From assembly GCA_903876615.1 (NCBI GenBank), contig CAIRAS010000033.1, forward strand, positions 1 through 9,395: a stretch of 9,395 bases of DNA, read 5' to 3'. Below the pieces are notes generated by a model. It was not told the DNA's origin and made no database searches. It worked only from the letters and a program-made list of their open reading frames with translations. The position numbers and the translations under genes were made by a program. This DNA comes from an uncultured Holophagaceae bacterium. Its GTDB lineage: Bacteria; Acidobacteriota; Holophagae; Holophagales; Holophagaceae. Shown one piece after another: positions 1 through 5,811 of this stretch; position 1 is the first letter of the stretch, and every line of letters starts with the position of its first letter.

Positions 1-1266
1 CTGGCAGAGGATCTCGCCATCCTCGGCGATCTTCACGAAGGGCCGACCCTCGCAGTCCTTGTAGAGGGGGCGCCCCACACAGCCCGGTACGACCTCTCCG
101 AAGCGGTTGATGGTGATGACCGGGCTGGTCTCCGTGAGGCCGTAGCCTTCGAGGATGGGCAGGCCGACGATCCAGAAGAACTCCATGATCCGGGGCCCCA
201 GGGGCGCGCCCCCGCTGACGGCCAGCTCGAAGCGGCCGCCGAGGCGGGCCGAGATCTTGTCGAAGACCAGCTTCCGGGCGATGCCGTAGCGGAAGCCGTT
301 CCAGCCGCTGGGCTTCCGGCCCGTGTAGAGGTCCCCCACCACACTGCGGCCGGCTTCCATGGACCAGTGGAAGATCAGACGCTTCACGGCGCTGGCCGAG
401 GCCACGCCCTCATAGATGCGGCCGAAGATCTTCTCGTAGATGCGCGGCACCGAGGCGATGACCGTGGGCTGCACTTCCATGAGGTCCGCGGCGACGGTGA
501 GCACGCTCTCGGCGTGGTAGATGGAGGCGCCGATCTGCACCATGAGGAACTGGCCGGCCATGCGCTCGAAGATGTGGGTGAGCGGCAGGAAGCTGAGGGC
601 GCGGTGGCCCTCCTTCATGTGGACGGCCTCGAGGGAGGTGAGCACGTTGGAGACCAGGTTGCCGTGGGTGAGCATGGCGCCCTTGGGATCACCGGTGGTG
701 CCCGAGGTGTAGATGAGGGTGAGGAGGTCCGAGGCTTTCCGCTGCTCGCCCCAGGCGCGCACCTCGGGACGCCGGGCTTCCATGGCCAGGCCTTCCGCCA
801 TGAGCATGGCCCAGGTGACCAGATTCCGGCCGGTGCCCTCCGGCAGTTCACCGTCAAACAGCACCGCCGCTTCCAGGCCCGGCAGGGTGTCCCAGTGAGC
901 CAGGACCTTGTCCAGCTGGCCCCGGTCGGAGCAGAGCACCCAGCGGGACTGGCTGTCCCGGAGGATGAAGGCCGCCTGCGCGGGGTTGAGCGTGGCGTAG
1001 ATGGTGACGTCCGGCAGGCCCAGGATCGCGCAGGTGAAATCGGAGATGAACCACTCGGGGCGGTTCTCGGAGAGGATCGCCACCCGGTCTCCGGCCACGA
1101 GGCCCCGGGCCGTCATGGCCAGCGCGAGCCGTTCGACCCGGGCCACGACTTCCGTGTGGGAGATGGGCACGTAGACCCCGTCGCGCTTGACCGCAAGGGC
1201 ATCGGGGAGGTTGTGCTTCACGGCCTGATAGAAAAGTTGGGCAATCGTTTCGATTGGCTGCGCCAC
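1..1266 (-). CDS. fadD: Long-chain acyl-CoA synthetase (AMP-forming), C-terminus beyond window
   Basis: This is an AMP-forming ligase that activates fatty acids to acyl-CoA through an acyl-adenylate, for beta-oxidation or lipid synthesis. The minus strand reads open for 422 codons from a GTG at 1266 to the window edge, so the C-terminal subdomain is missing. Visible core motifs are the P-loop LIYTSGTTGDPKGAMLTHGN, then SFLPLTHIFER, then VPRIYEK, then the adenylate motif EGYGLTETSPV near the edge. The long insert between the P-loop and the adenylate motif resembles the bacterial FadD15/eukaryotic FAA type more than E. coli FadD. The GTG start is supported by GGAG (plus positions 1272-1275) five bases upstream and by an N-terminus typical of the family (IETIAQLFYQAV). 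It is divergent from the recombinase gene, with only 30 nt between the starts, so each promoter probably lies inside or against the other gene. The family is certain; the chain-length preference cannot be read from the sequence, and the symbol is used in its broad sense. Confidence 0.93.
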   Translation of the reverse strand, partial: MAQPIETIAQLFYQAVKHNLPDALAVKRDGVYVPISHTEVVARVERLALAMTARGLVAGDRVAILSENRPEWFISDFTCAILGLPDVTIYATLNPAQAAFILRDSQSRWVLCSDRGQLDKVLAHWDTLPGLEAAVLFDGELPEGTGRNLVTWAMLMAEGLAMEARRPEVRAWGEQRKASDLLTLIYTSGTTGDPKGAMLTHGNLVSNVLTSLEAVHMKEGHRALSFLPLTHIFERMAGQFLMVQIGASIYHAESVLTVAADLMEVQPTVIASVPRIYEKIFGRIYEGVASASAVKRLIFHWSMEAGRSVVGDLYTGRKPSGWNGFRYGIARKLVFDKISARLGGRFELAVSGGAPLGPRIMEFFWIVGLPILEGYGLTETSPVITINRFGEVVPGCVGRPLYKDCEGRPFVKIAEDGEILCQ

Positions 1267-1296
1267 AATGACTCCAGGGATTGGGGATTTGACCGC

Positions 1297-2226
1297 ATGG
1301 TAACAGGGATGGACAGGCCGATGCTGGGTGAAGGAATCCAGGCCTTTCAACTTGAGCAGCGGGCCCGAGGGGTATCTCCCCACACGGCAAGGGCTCAGAA
1401 GGGCGATCTGGACAAACTGCTGGACCATGCCCTTCGGGCCCGGTGGGAAACCTGGGAGATCAGTCCCCGGACCCTGCGGGGCTTTGCCCTGGAGATGGGG
1501 GACCGGGGCCTGGATCCGGCCAGCCAGGCCCGCATCCTCTCGACGGTGCGCAGCTTCTTCAAGTGGCTCTGGGAGACGGGGCGCATTCCGAGGAATCCAG
1601 CCACGGGCTTGCGGAATCCCCGCCTGCCCAAGCGGCTGCCCGCCTTCCTGACCGAAGGCGAGAGCACGGCCCTGCTGGACCTGCCGCCGCCCACGGACTT
1701 CCCCACCGCCCGGCTGGCCTGCCTGCTGGAGCTGCTCTATGCCTCGGGTCTCCGGGTTTCGGAGCTGGTCGGTCTGGACCTGCAGGATCTGCTCCCGGAG
1801 GAGCGCACCTTGCGCGTCCTGGGCAAGGGCCGCAAGGAGCGGCTGGTGCCCTACCACGTGCACGCCGCGGCGGTCCTGGAGGCCTACCTCAGCCAGCGGT
1901 CGACCTTCCTGGCGGCCAAGGTGCTCCCGCCCAGCCCGGCGATCTTCCTGAACCAGCGCGGAGGGCGGCTCACACCCACCAGCGTCCGGGCCCTGCTGCG
2001 CACGGCCCTGGACTCGGCGGCCCTGCGGTCGCACATCAGCCCCCACGCCCTGCGGCACAGCTTCGCCACCCACCTGCTCAACCGTGGCATGGACCTGCGC
2101 GCGATCCAGGAGTTGCTCGGCCACGCCAGCCTCAGCACCACCCAGCGTTACACTCACCTCGGACTGGAAGAGCTGGCCCGGTCCTACGAGAAGGCCCACC
2201 CCCGGGCCCGGACCGACAAACCCTGA
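1297..2226 (+). CDS. xerC: Tyrosine recombinase, XerC/XerD type
   Basis: This is a site-specific recombinase of 309 residues, the usual XerC/XerD length (~300), expected to resolve chromosome dimers at dif with a partner Xer protein. The N-terminal SAM-like core-binding domain spans about residues 10-100 (QRARGVSPHTARAQ, then SFFKWLWETG, then NPATGLRNPRLPKRLP). The catalytic domain follows. All expected residues are present: Arg153 (ASGLRVSEL), Lys177 (VLGKGRKERLVP), His250 and Arg253 (HALRHSFATHLL), His276 (LGHASLSTTQRYTH) and the nucleophile Tyr285. The start is uncertain. ATG 1297 has GGGGA (1283-1287) nine bases upstream; in-frame ATGs at 1309 and 1321 are alternatives, and 1321 gives 301 residues. 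The same frame stays open far upstream, but that part is antisense to the acyl-CoA synthetase. XerC and XerD cannot be told apart here. No dif-like site, phage gene or attachment site is nearby, so a housekeeping role is more likely than a mobile integrase. The next gene starts 22 nt downstream and is probably co-transcribed. Confidence 0.92.
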   Translation: MVTGMDRPMLGEGIQAFQLEQRARGVSPHTARAQKGDLDKLLDHALRARWETWEISPRTLRGFALEMGDRGLDPASQARILSTVRSFFKWLWETGRIPRNPATGLRNPRLPKRLPAFLTEGESTALLDLPPPTDFPTARLACLLELLYASGLRVSELVGLDLQDLLPEERTLRVLGKGRKERLVPYHVHAAAVLEAYLSQRSTFLAAKVLPPSPAIFLNQRGGRLTPTSVRALLRTALDSAALRSHISPHALRHSFATHLLNRGMDLRAIQELLGHASLSTTQRYTHLGLEELARSYEKAHPRARTDKP

Positions 2227-2248
2227 CCCCCGCCACCGGAGCCCAACC

Positions 2249-2935
2249 ATGGAAGCCGTGATCCCCGTCCCCCCCCCGCCCGCCATTCCGGTTCACGGCA
2301 CAACGGCGCTCTTTCCCGTGCGGCGCATCTACTGCATCGGCCGCAACTACGCTGACCACGCCCGGGAGATGGGCAGCGATCCCACCCGCGAGACGCCCTT
2401 CTTTGTCGGCAAGCCGCAGGACGTGGTGGTGCCAGGGGGCGGCGCGGTGGCCTACCCGCCCGCCACGGCGAACCTCCACCACGAGGTGGAGCTGGTGGTG
2501 GCCCTGGCCCAGGGCGGCCGCGACATCCCCGCCGCCGAGGCCGAGCGATGCATCTTCGGCTACGCCGTCGGCATCGACCTGACCCGCCGGGACCTGCAGG
2601 CCAAGGCCAAGGACAAGGGCCAGCCCTGGGACACGGCCAAGGGCTTTGACCAGTCTGCACCCATCTCACCGATCACCCCCGCGACAACCTCCGGGCATCC
2701 TTCGGCAGGGGCGATCTGGCTGTCTGTGAACGGTACCGAGCGCCAGCGGGGGAACCTGGACCAGCTCATCTGGAGCGTGCCCGAGGTCATCGCCCACATC
2801 TCCCGGTTCGTAGCCCTGGCCCCCGGCGACCTCATCTACACCGGCACCCCCGCTGGCGTCGGCCCCCTCGTCCCCGGCGACCGCATCCGCTGCGGCATCG
2901 ATGGCCTTGGGGAACTCGAGGTTGTCATCGTCTGA
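2249..2935 (+). CDS. Fumarylacetoacetate hydrolase family protein (YcgM/fumarylpyruvate hydrolase-like)
   Basis: This is a 228-residue enzyme of the FAH family, metal-dependent hydrolases or decarboxylases acting on C-C bonds of 2,4-dioxo acids. It is the single-domain short form, about the size of E. coli YcgM. Seen in order: IYCIGRNYADHA at about residue 27, TPFFVGKP, HHEVELVVAL with the acidic metal ligands Glu79 and Glu81, GYAVGIDLTRRDLQ with the third ligand Asp110, KGFDQSAPISP, and the C-terminal GDLIYTGTPAGVGP. Start ATG 2249 is supported by GGAG (2238-2241) seven bases upstream. An upstream extension of the frame would overlap xerC and lacks family similarity. Candidate activities are fumarylpyruvate hydrolase, acylpyruvase or oxaloacetate decarboxylase/tautomerase; no pathway gene next to it decides between them. 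The TGA stop lies four bases before the CTAG that begins the mobile element. Family certain, substrate unknown. Confidence 0.93.
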   Translation: MEAVIPVPPPPAIPVHGTTALFPVRRIYCIGRNYADHAREMGSDPTRETPFFVGKPQDVVVPGGGAVAYPPATANLHHEVELVVALAQGGRDIPAAEAERCIFGYAVGIDLTRRDLQAKAKDKGQPWDTAKGFDQSAPISPITPATTSGHPSAGAIWLSVNGTERQRGNLDQLIWSVPEVIAHISRFVALAPGDLIYTGTPAGVGPLVPGDRIRCGIDGLGELEVVIV

Positions 2936-2939
2936 AGGC

Positions 2940-2961
2940 CTAGGGTCTGTTTTCAAAGTGG
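2940..2961 (+). repeat. Left terminal inverted repeat
   Basis: This 22-bp arm is the exact reverse complement of 3193-3214. It begins with CTAG, which may be target-site duplication rather than element sequence, followed by GGTCTGTTTTCAAAGTGG. The match stops at 2962, where A faces a G in the other arm's orientation. Confidence 0.9.
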
Positions 2962-3123
2962 ATGCGAGCCGCGACGGGTTCAGCCGCGTGAACCAGCAAG
3001 GATGTGGCCGCGGGGCGATGTGGTGCATCGTTCAAGGCCGCAGACGCCGCTGGGCGCGCGGCTGGGCCCGTCCCGGAGGGCAAGGGGCGGCGCCCGGCGC
3101 GATCCTGCGTCAAGCTCCTCGCC

Positions 3124-3138
3124 AATAGTACCGCTATT
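3124..3138. repeat. Small internal hairpin of the element
   Basis: AATAG and CTATT flank a 5-base loop (TACCG), giving a 5-bp stem. It is immediately followed by the 7-bp direct repeat TTTCCTT at 3137-3143 and 3150-3156. These lie in the less GC-rich right third of the element. They are seen directly; their function is unknown. Confidence 0.5.
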
Positions 3139-3192
3139 TCCTTCGTCGCTTTCCTTGTCTCGCTTGGGCGGCACCCCTTGCGCGGCCACACC

Positions 3193-3214
3193 CCACTTTG
3201 AAAACAGACCCTAG
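3193..3214 (-). repeat. Right terminal inverted repeat
   Basis: This is the exact inverted copy of 2940-2961. Its outer CTAG supplies the TAG stop codon (plus positions 3211-3213) of the CheZ-like gene read on the minus strand. Confidence 0.9.
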
Positions 3215-4140
3215 TTCCCACCGGCCTTCTTGAACTGGGCGATGATGTCGTCGACGCTGTCTTTGCGGCTGTCGGCTTCGAGGCTGGTGTCGAAGATGTG
3301 GTCCTGGGTGGCGACTTTGCGGTCGGCAAAGACGCCTTCGTTGGCATCGCCGGCGTTGATGTTGAAGATGACCAGCAGACGGTTCAGACCGCCCTGGAAC
3401 TGCTTCAGCAGGGTCACGACCTTCTCGATCTTCTGTCGGGTGATGTCCTGGAACTGGAGGATGTTCAGGATCTCGAAGGACTCGTCGCTGACGGTCTGCA
3501 GGAGGCGCTTGGCGGGAGCCAGGTCCTCCTCGGCGCTGGGCGTGGCGAGCTGATGGGCGAAGAGATACTCCAGGATCTCCTGGGCCAGGATATTGGGATC
3601 CTCGCCGGCGGCGGCGCGCTCGAGGAAGGCCGATACCGAGGTGTGCAGGTTCGCCTGGTGCTCCTCCCGTTGCCGGCCCGCCTCCTGGCAGGCCTGCAGG
3701 GCCCGGGTGGCTTCATCCGAGGCGGCCATGAGGGCGTCCAGGCGGTTCATCACGCTCTGGGTGGCCTCCTCGGTGTCCGTGGTGATGGCGTCCAGCTGGG
3801 AGGCGAGCTCGGGCACCTGGGTGCTCTGTTGCTTCACCGAGGCATCCAGCTGCTGCAGGTTCATGAGGGTCTGGTTGATGCTGGTGACCAACGCACCCAG
3901 CTCCCCCTTGGCCTCGATGTCGATCTTCTGATAGACCCGGCCGTTGGCCATGTCCTGGGCGGCTTCCGCCAGGCGGTGCAGGCTGGCCTGGGATTCGCCC
4001 TGGAGCTCGCTGCGGAGATCCCCGATGAGCTGCTCGAGGCTCAGCAGCCTCTGGTCGAGCCGCTCCCGACGGGCCTGAAAATCCGCCACCAGGTTCACGG
4101 GCTGGTCGGTCTGGGGCTGATCTTCATGCGGCTCAGTCAT
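3211..4140 (-). CDS. CheZ-like protein phosphatase with N-terminal HAMP-like segment
   Basis: This 309-residue soluble protein is predicted to dephosphorylate a CheY-type response regulator. The CheZ core lies around residues 185-275: SFEILNILQFQDITRQKIEKVV matches the CheZ helix carrying the catalytic pair, and the spacing DxxxQ (Asp232, Gln236) equals Asp143/Gln147 of E. coli CheZ. The C-terminal tail DSVDDIIAQF (residues 294-303) resembles the CheZ tail that binds CheY (DQVDDLLDSLGF in E. coli) but continues five residues further. The protein is ~95 residues longer than E. coli CheZ. Residues ~53-100 (RLAEAAQDMANGRVYQKIDI onward) look like a HAMP helix-linker-helix, although no membrane segment is present. 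Residues ~100-180 are heptad-rich and probably coiled coil. Start ATG 4140 has GGAG (4146-4149) five bases upstream. It begins 18 nt after the PATAN gene and is probably in one operon with it. Its stop lies in the CTAG at the edge of the mobile element. The CheZ assignment is strong; the HAMP call is moderate. Confidence 0.85.
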   Translation of the reverse strand: MTEPHEDQPQTDQPVNLVADFQARRERLDQRLLSLEQLIGDLRSELQGESQASLHRLAEAAQDMANGRVYQKIDIEAKGELGALVTSINQTLMNLQQLDASVKQQSTQVPELASQLDAITTDTEEATQSVMNRLDALMAASDEATRALQACQEAGRQREEHQANLHTSVSAFLERAAAGEDPNILAQEILEYLFAHQLATPSAEEDLAPAKRLLQTVSDESFEILNILQFQDITRQKIEKVVTLLKQFQGGLNRLLVIFNINAGDANEGVFADRKVATQDHIFDTSLEADSRKDSVDDIIAQFKKAGGN

Positions 4141-4158
4141 GGCGACTCCGGTTTGGCA

Positions 4159-4977
4159 TCAGGGTGCGGGCCTCACGTTAACAAGAGACCCTTCGGAAAG
4201 TCCCCAGGCCTGCATGAGTTCTCGTGGGACAGCCATCTCAAGGTCCGGGAGCCCCAGTTGAAACTCCACCCGCTCCACCGCAGGCCCCTTGGGCCAGAGC
4301 ACGCGCAGATGCTGGACGCCCCGCTGGTAGGGCCCCATAGCCGTCCAGGAGGTCTCCAGGGATTTTGGCAGTTCCAGGTGCCGGGCCTTCCGGAAGAGGC
4401 CTCCCTTGAGCGGGACCAACCGGACGCAGACGGTCGGCTCGAGGACTTCGAGCCTCCCGGCGTCCCGAAGGAGCGAGGCGGCCTGCCGGACAGCCACGTC
4501 GTGGTGACCTGATGCGCTCATGACGTCCAGGAAGTCCCGGTAGCCGTCGAACAGGGGCATGATCTTTCGATCCTCGGCGAACAATTTAAGTCCTTCGAAG
4601 AGTTGCGGCGCTGGCAGGGTGGGCCAGGGCACCGCGTTCATATCGGGGAAGATGGTATTCAGGCGTCGGCGGCTGTCCTGCAGACGGACCGAGTCCATGA
4701 GCAGGTCCGGCACAGTGCGCCGGATGGAGACGGGGGACTGGACCTGGGTGGTCAGAAACTCGAACTGCCCTGAGGCCCACTCCAGGATCTCGAAAGCCGC
4801 CAACTCGCCCTGGGCCGAGAGGGTCTCGGCATGGATGACATTTCCGGAGGAGAAGTAGAGCACCCCGCTGGCCCGGCCACAGCTCACCTGCAGCATGCCC
4901 GTCTTGCGATTGGCATTCAGCAGCTGGGCCACATCCAGGAGGGAGATGCTATCCAGGGTGCCCCGGAGGTTGCTCAT
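4159..4977 (-). CDS. PATAN (DUF4388) domain signalling protein
   Basis: This is a 272-residue cytoplasmic protein. The first ~95 residues fit the DUF4388/PATAN pattern: LRGTLDSISLLDVAQLLNAN, then KTGMLQVSCG, GVLYFSSGNVIHAET, and GELAAFEILEWASGQFEFL. This domain is found in two-component and gliding or chemotaxis regulators (PatA and relatives) and is thought to mediate protein contacts rather than catalysis. The middle (~100-200) is not recognised. The last ~60 residues form a small beta-rich unit ending PRELMQAWGLSEGSLVNVRP, which resembles a swapped-hairpin or barrel fold, but I cannot name it. Start ATG 4977 overlaps the pdxJ stop in ATGA. GGGAGAG (4986-4992) lies eight bases upstream, within the end of pdxJ, which suggests translational coupling. 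The next gene, 18 nt downstream, is the CheZ-like phosphatase, so a shared signalling role is inferred. No receiver domain, kinase domain or membrane segment is present. Confidence 0.85.
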   Translation of the reverse strand: MSNLRGTLDSISLLDVAQLLNANRKTGMLQVSCGRASGVLYFSSGNVIHAETLSAQGELAAFEILEWASGQFEFLTTQVQSPVSIRRTVPDLLMDSVRLQDSRRRLNTIFPDMNAVPWPTLPAPQLFEGLKLFAEDRKIMPLFDGYRDFLDVMSASGHHDVAVRQAASLLRDAGRLEVLEPTVCVRLVPLKGGLFRKARHLELPKSLETSWTAMGPYQRGVQHLRVLWPKGPAVERVEFQLGLPDLEMAVPRELMQAWGLSEGSLVNVRPAP

Positions 4978-5702
4978 GCCCGGAACTCTCCCATGGCCTG
5001 GACCATTTCCTGAATGGCCCGCTCCAGCCCCACCAGCACAGCCCTCCCAATGAGGCTATGGCCGATATTCAGCTCCTCGATCTCCGGGATGGCGCCCACC
5101 GGACCGACATTCTGCGGGCTGAGGCCGTGGCCGGCGAGCACCCGCAGGCCCAGGCGGCTGGCCAGTCGGGCGGCATCGCGAAGGCGGCCGATCTCCAGCG
5201 TGGCGTCAGCATCCATGGGCAGCTCGCTGTAGGTGCCCGTGTTCAGCTCCACGGCATCCGCTTCGAGCTTGGCTGCCATCTTGACCTGGTCGAGGACCGG
5301 ATCCACGAAGAGGCTGACCCGGATGCCCGCACTGCGCAGCTCGCGGACGACGGGCTTTAGCATGCCCTGCAGGAAGATGGCGTCGAGCCCACCTTGGGTG
5401 GTGAGTTCCTCGCGGCTCTCGGGGACCAGGGTCACCCAGGTGGGCTTCACCGGAAGCACCGCCTCCAGGGCTTCGGGTGTCGCCGCGCATTCCACGTTCA
5501 GGGGCACGGCCAGGACCTCTTTCAGGACGCGCAGGTCCCGCTCCTGGATGTGGCGGCGATCACCCCGGAGGTGAACCGTGATGCCATGGGCCCCCGCGCC
5601 CTGGGCCAGCAGGGCCGCCGTCACCGGCTCGGGCTCATGACCGCCCCGAGCCTGCCGGAGGGTTGCCACATGGTCGACATTGACACCAAGCCTGAGGTTC
5701 AA
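4974..5702 (-). CDS. pdxJ: Pyridoxine 5'-phosphate synthase
   Basis: PdxJ condenses 3-amino-2-oxopropyl phosphate with 1-deoxy-D-xylulose 5-phosphate to form pyridoxine 5'-phosphate, the last ring-forming step of DXP-dependent vitamin B6 synthesis. It has 242 residues, the normal family length, and is collinear with E. coli PdxJ: LGVNVDHVATLRQARG at the N-terminus, the active-site His44 in VHLRGDRRHI, Glu71 in PLNVECAAT, the loop VPESREELTTQGGLD, VELNTGTY around Glu152, His192 in AGHGLSPQNV, and ELNIGHSLIGRAV. Two positions differ from E. coli: HLREDRR reads HLRGDRR (Gly47), and the His of EIHTG is Asn154. The start is TTG at 5702. It is the only credible start before an in-frame TAA upstream, and has GGAG (5709-5712) six bases ahead. 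The gene is the first of an operon with the PATAN and CheZ-like genes; its TGA overlaps the next ATG. The assignment is firm. Confidence 0.96.
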   Translation of the reverse strand: MNLRLGVNVDHVATLRQARGGHEPEPVTAALLAQGAGAHGITVHLRGDRRHIQERDLRVLKEVLAVPLNVECAATPEALEAVLPVKPTWVTLVPESREELTTQGGLDAIFLQGMLKPVVRELRSAGIRVSLFVDPVLDQVKMAAKLEADAVELNTGTYSELPMDADATLEIGRLRDAARLASRLGLRVLAGHGLSPQNVGPVGAIPEIEELNIGHSLIGRAVLVGLERAIQEMVQAMGEFRA

Positions 5703-5811
5703 GGCGCGCTCCGAAGGATGCTCTGAGCTAGCTTAACCCTTGGCGGGGGGTCCTGCAGGGCTAAGACACAAAAAGAGTTGCAACATCTAATTTCTTGAAC
5801 CATCATGCCTC
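5703..5811. promoter_or_regulatory. Divergent intergenic region between pdxJ and the dioxygenase gene
   Basis: These 109 bp must carry promoters for both directions. The stretch 5766-5806 is clearly richer in A/T than its surroundings. On the plus strand, TTGCAA (5778-5783) lies 17 bases before CATCAT (5801-5806), each matching four of six sigma-70 consensus positions. This would put the transcript start at about 5812, on the dioxygenase ATG itself. TTGCAA is the core of the palindrome GTTGCAAC (5777-5784). Other short palindromes are AGCTAGCT (5726-5733) and CCTGCAGG (5752-5759). No convincing -10/-35 pair was found for pdxJ. Confidence 0.4.
5709..5712 (-). promoter_or_regulatory. Ribosome binding site fixing the pdxJ TTG start
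   Basis: The minus strand reads GGAG six bases before TTG 5702. No ATG or GTG occurs in frame between this point and the upstream in-frame TAA (within the AGCTAGCT-flanked region near 5735), so the site decides for a TTG start. Confidence 0.7.

Larger units (their letters stand above)
2940..3214. mobile_element. MITE-like non-autonomous element with 22-bp perfect terminal inverted repeats
   Basis: The 275-nt span between the convergent genes is bounded by perfect 22-bp inverted repeats (2940-2961 and 3193-3214). The outer ends read CTAG on both sides, followed inward by GGTCTGTTTTCAAAGTGG. If CTAG is a 4-bp target duplication, the element proper is 2944-3210 (267 bp). If the duplication is only TA, it is 2943-3211. 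The palindromic target prevents a decision. No plausible transposase is encoded; short open frames inside show no family motif. IS5-family elements commonly use 4-bp CTAG-like or TA targets, so a MITE mobilised by an IS5-type transposase is the likeliest reading, but the parent is not in the window. The interior is GC-rich on the left; the right third is richer in T/C and holds a small hairpin and a 7-bp direct repeat. This also accounts for the intergenic stretch, which contains no gene. Confidence 0.75.

Noticed and set aside
367..1296. Plus-strand open frame in phase with the recombinase, giving a 619-residue reading
   Set aside because: It lies antisense to the acyl-CoA synthetase, whose protein motifs are unmistakable; the plus-strand translation here is low-complexity His/Gly/Glu-rich, typical of an antisense GC-rich shadow.
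1297..2226. Recombinase as integrase of a genomic island or of the nearby MITE
   Set aside because: It has standard Xer length and motifs, no phage or island genes nearby, and the MITE ends look like DDE-transposase substrates rather than tyrosine recombinase sites.
2227..2248. Terminator between xerC and the FAH-family gene
   Set aside because: Only 22 nt, no hairpin with T-run; it holds the ribosome binding site of the next gene.
2940..3347. Short open frames across the mobile element as possible transposase remnants
   Set aside because: None shows a DDE-type motif or recognisable transposase similarity, and several run through the inverted repeats.
3298..4512. 404-residue plus-strand open frame
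   Set aside because: Antisense to the CheZ-like and PATAN genes; composition is Leu/Gly/His-rich with no domain, and no ribosome binding site was seen.
5737..5762. GC-rich CCTGCAGG palindrome as a terminator
   Set aside because: The stem is only a short palindrome without a loop or a following T-run, and both flanking genes point away from it.
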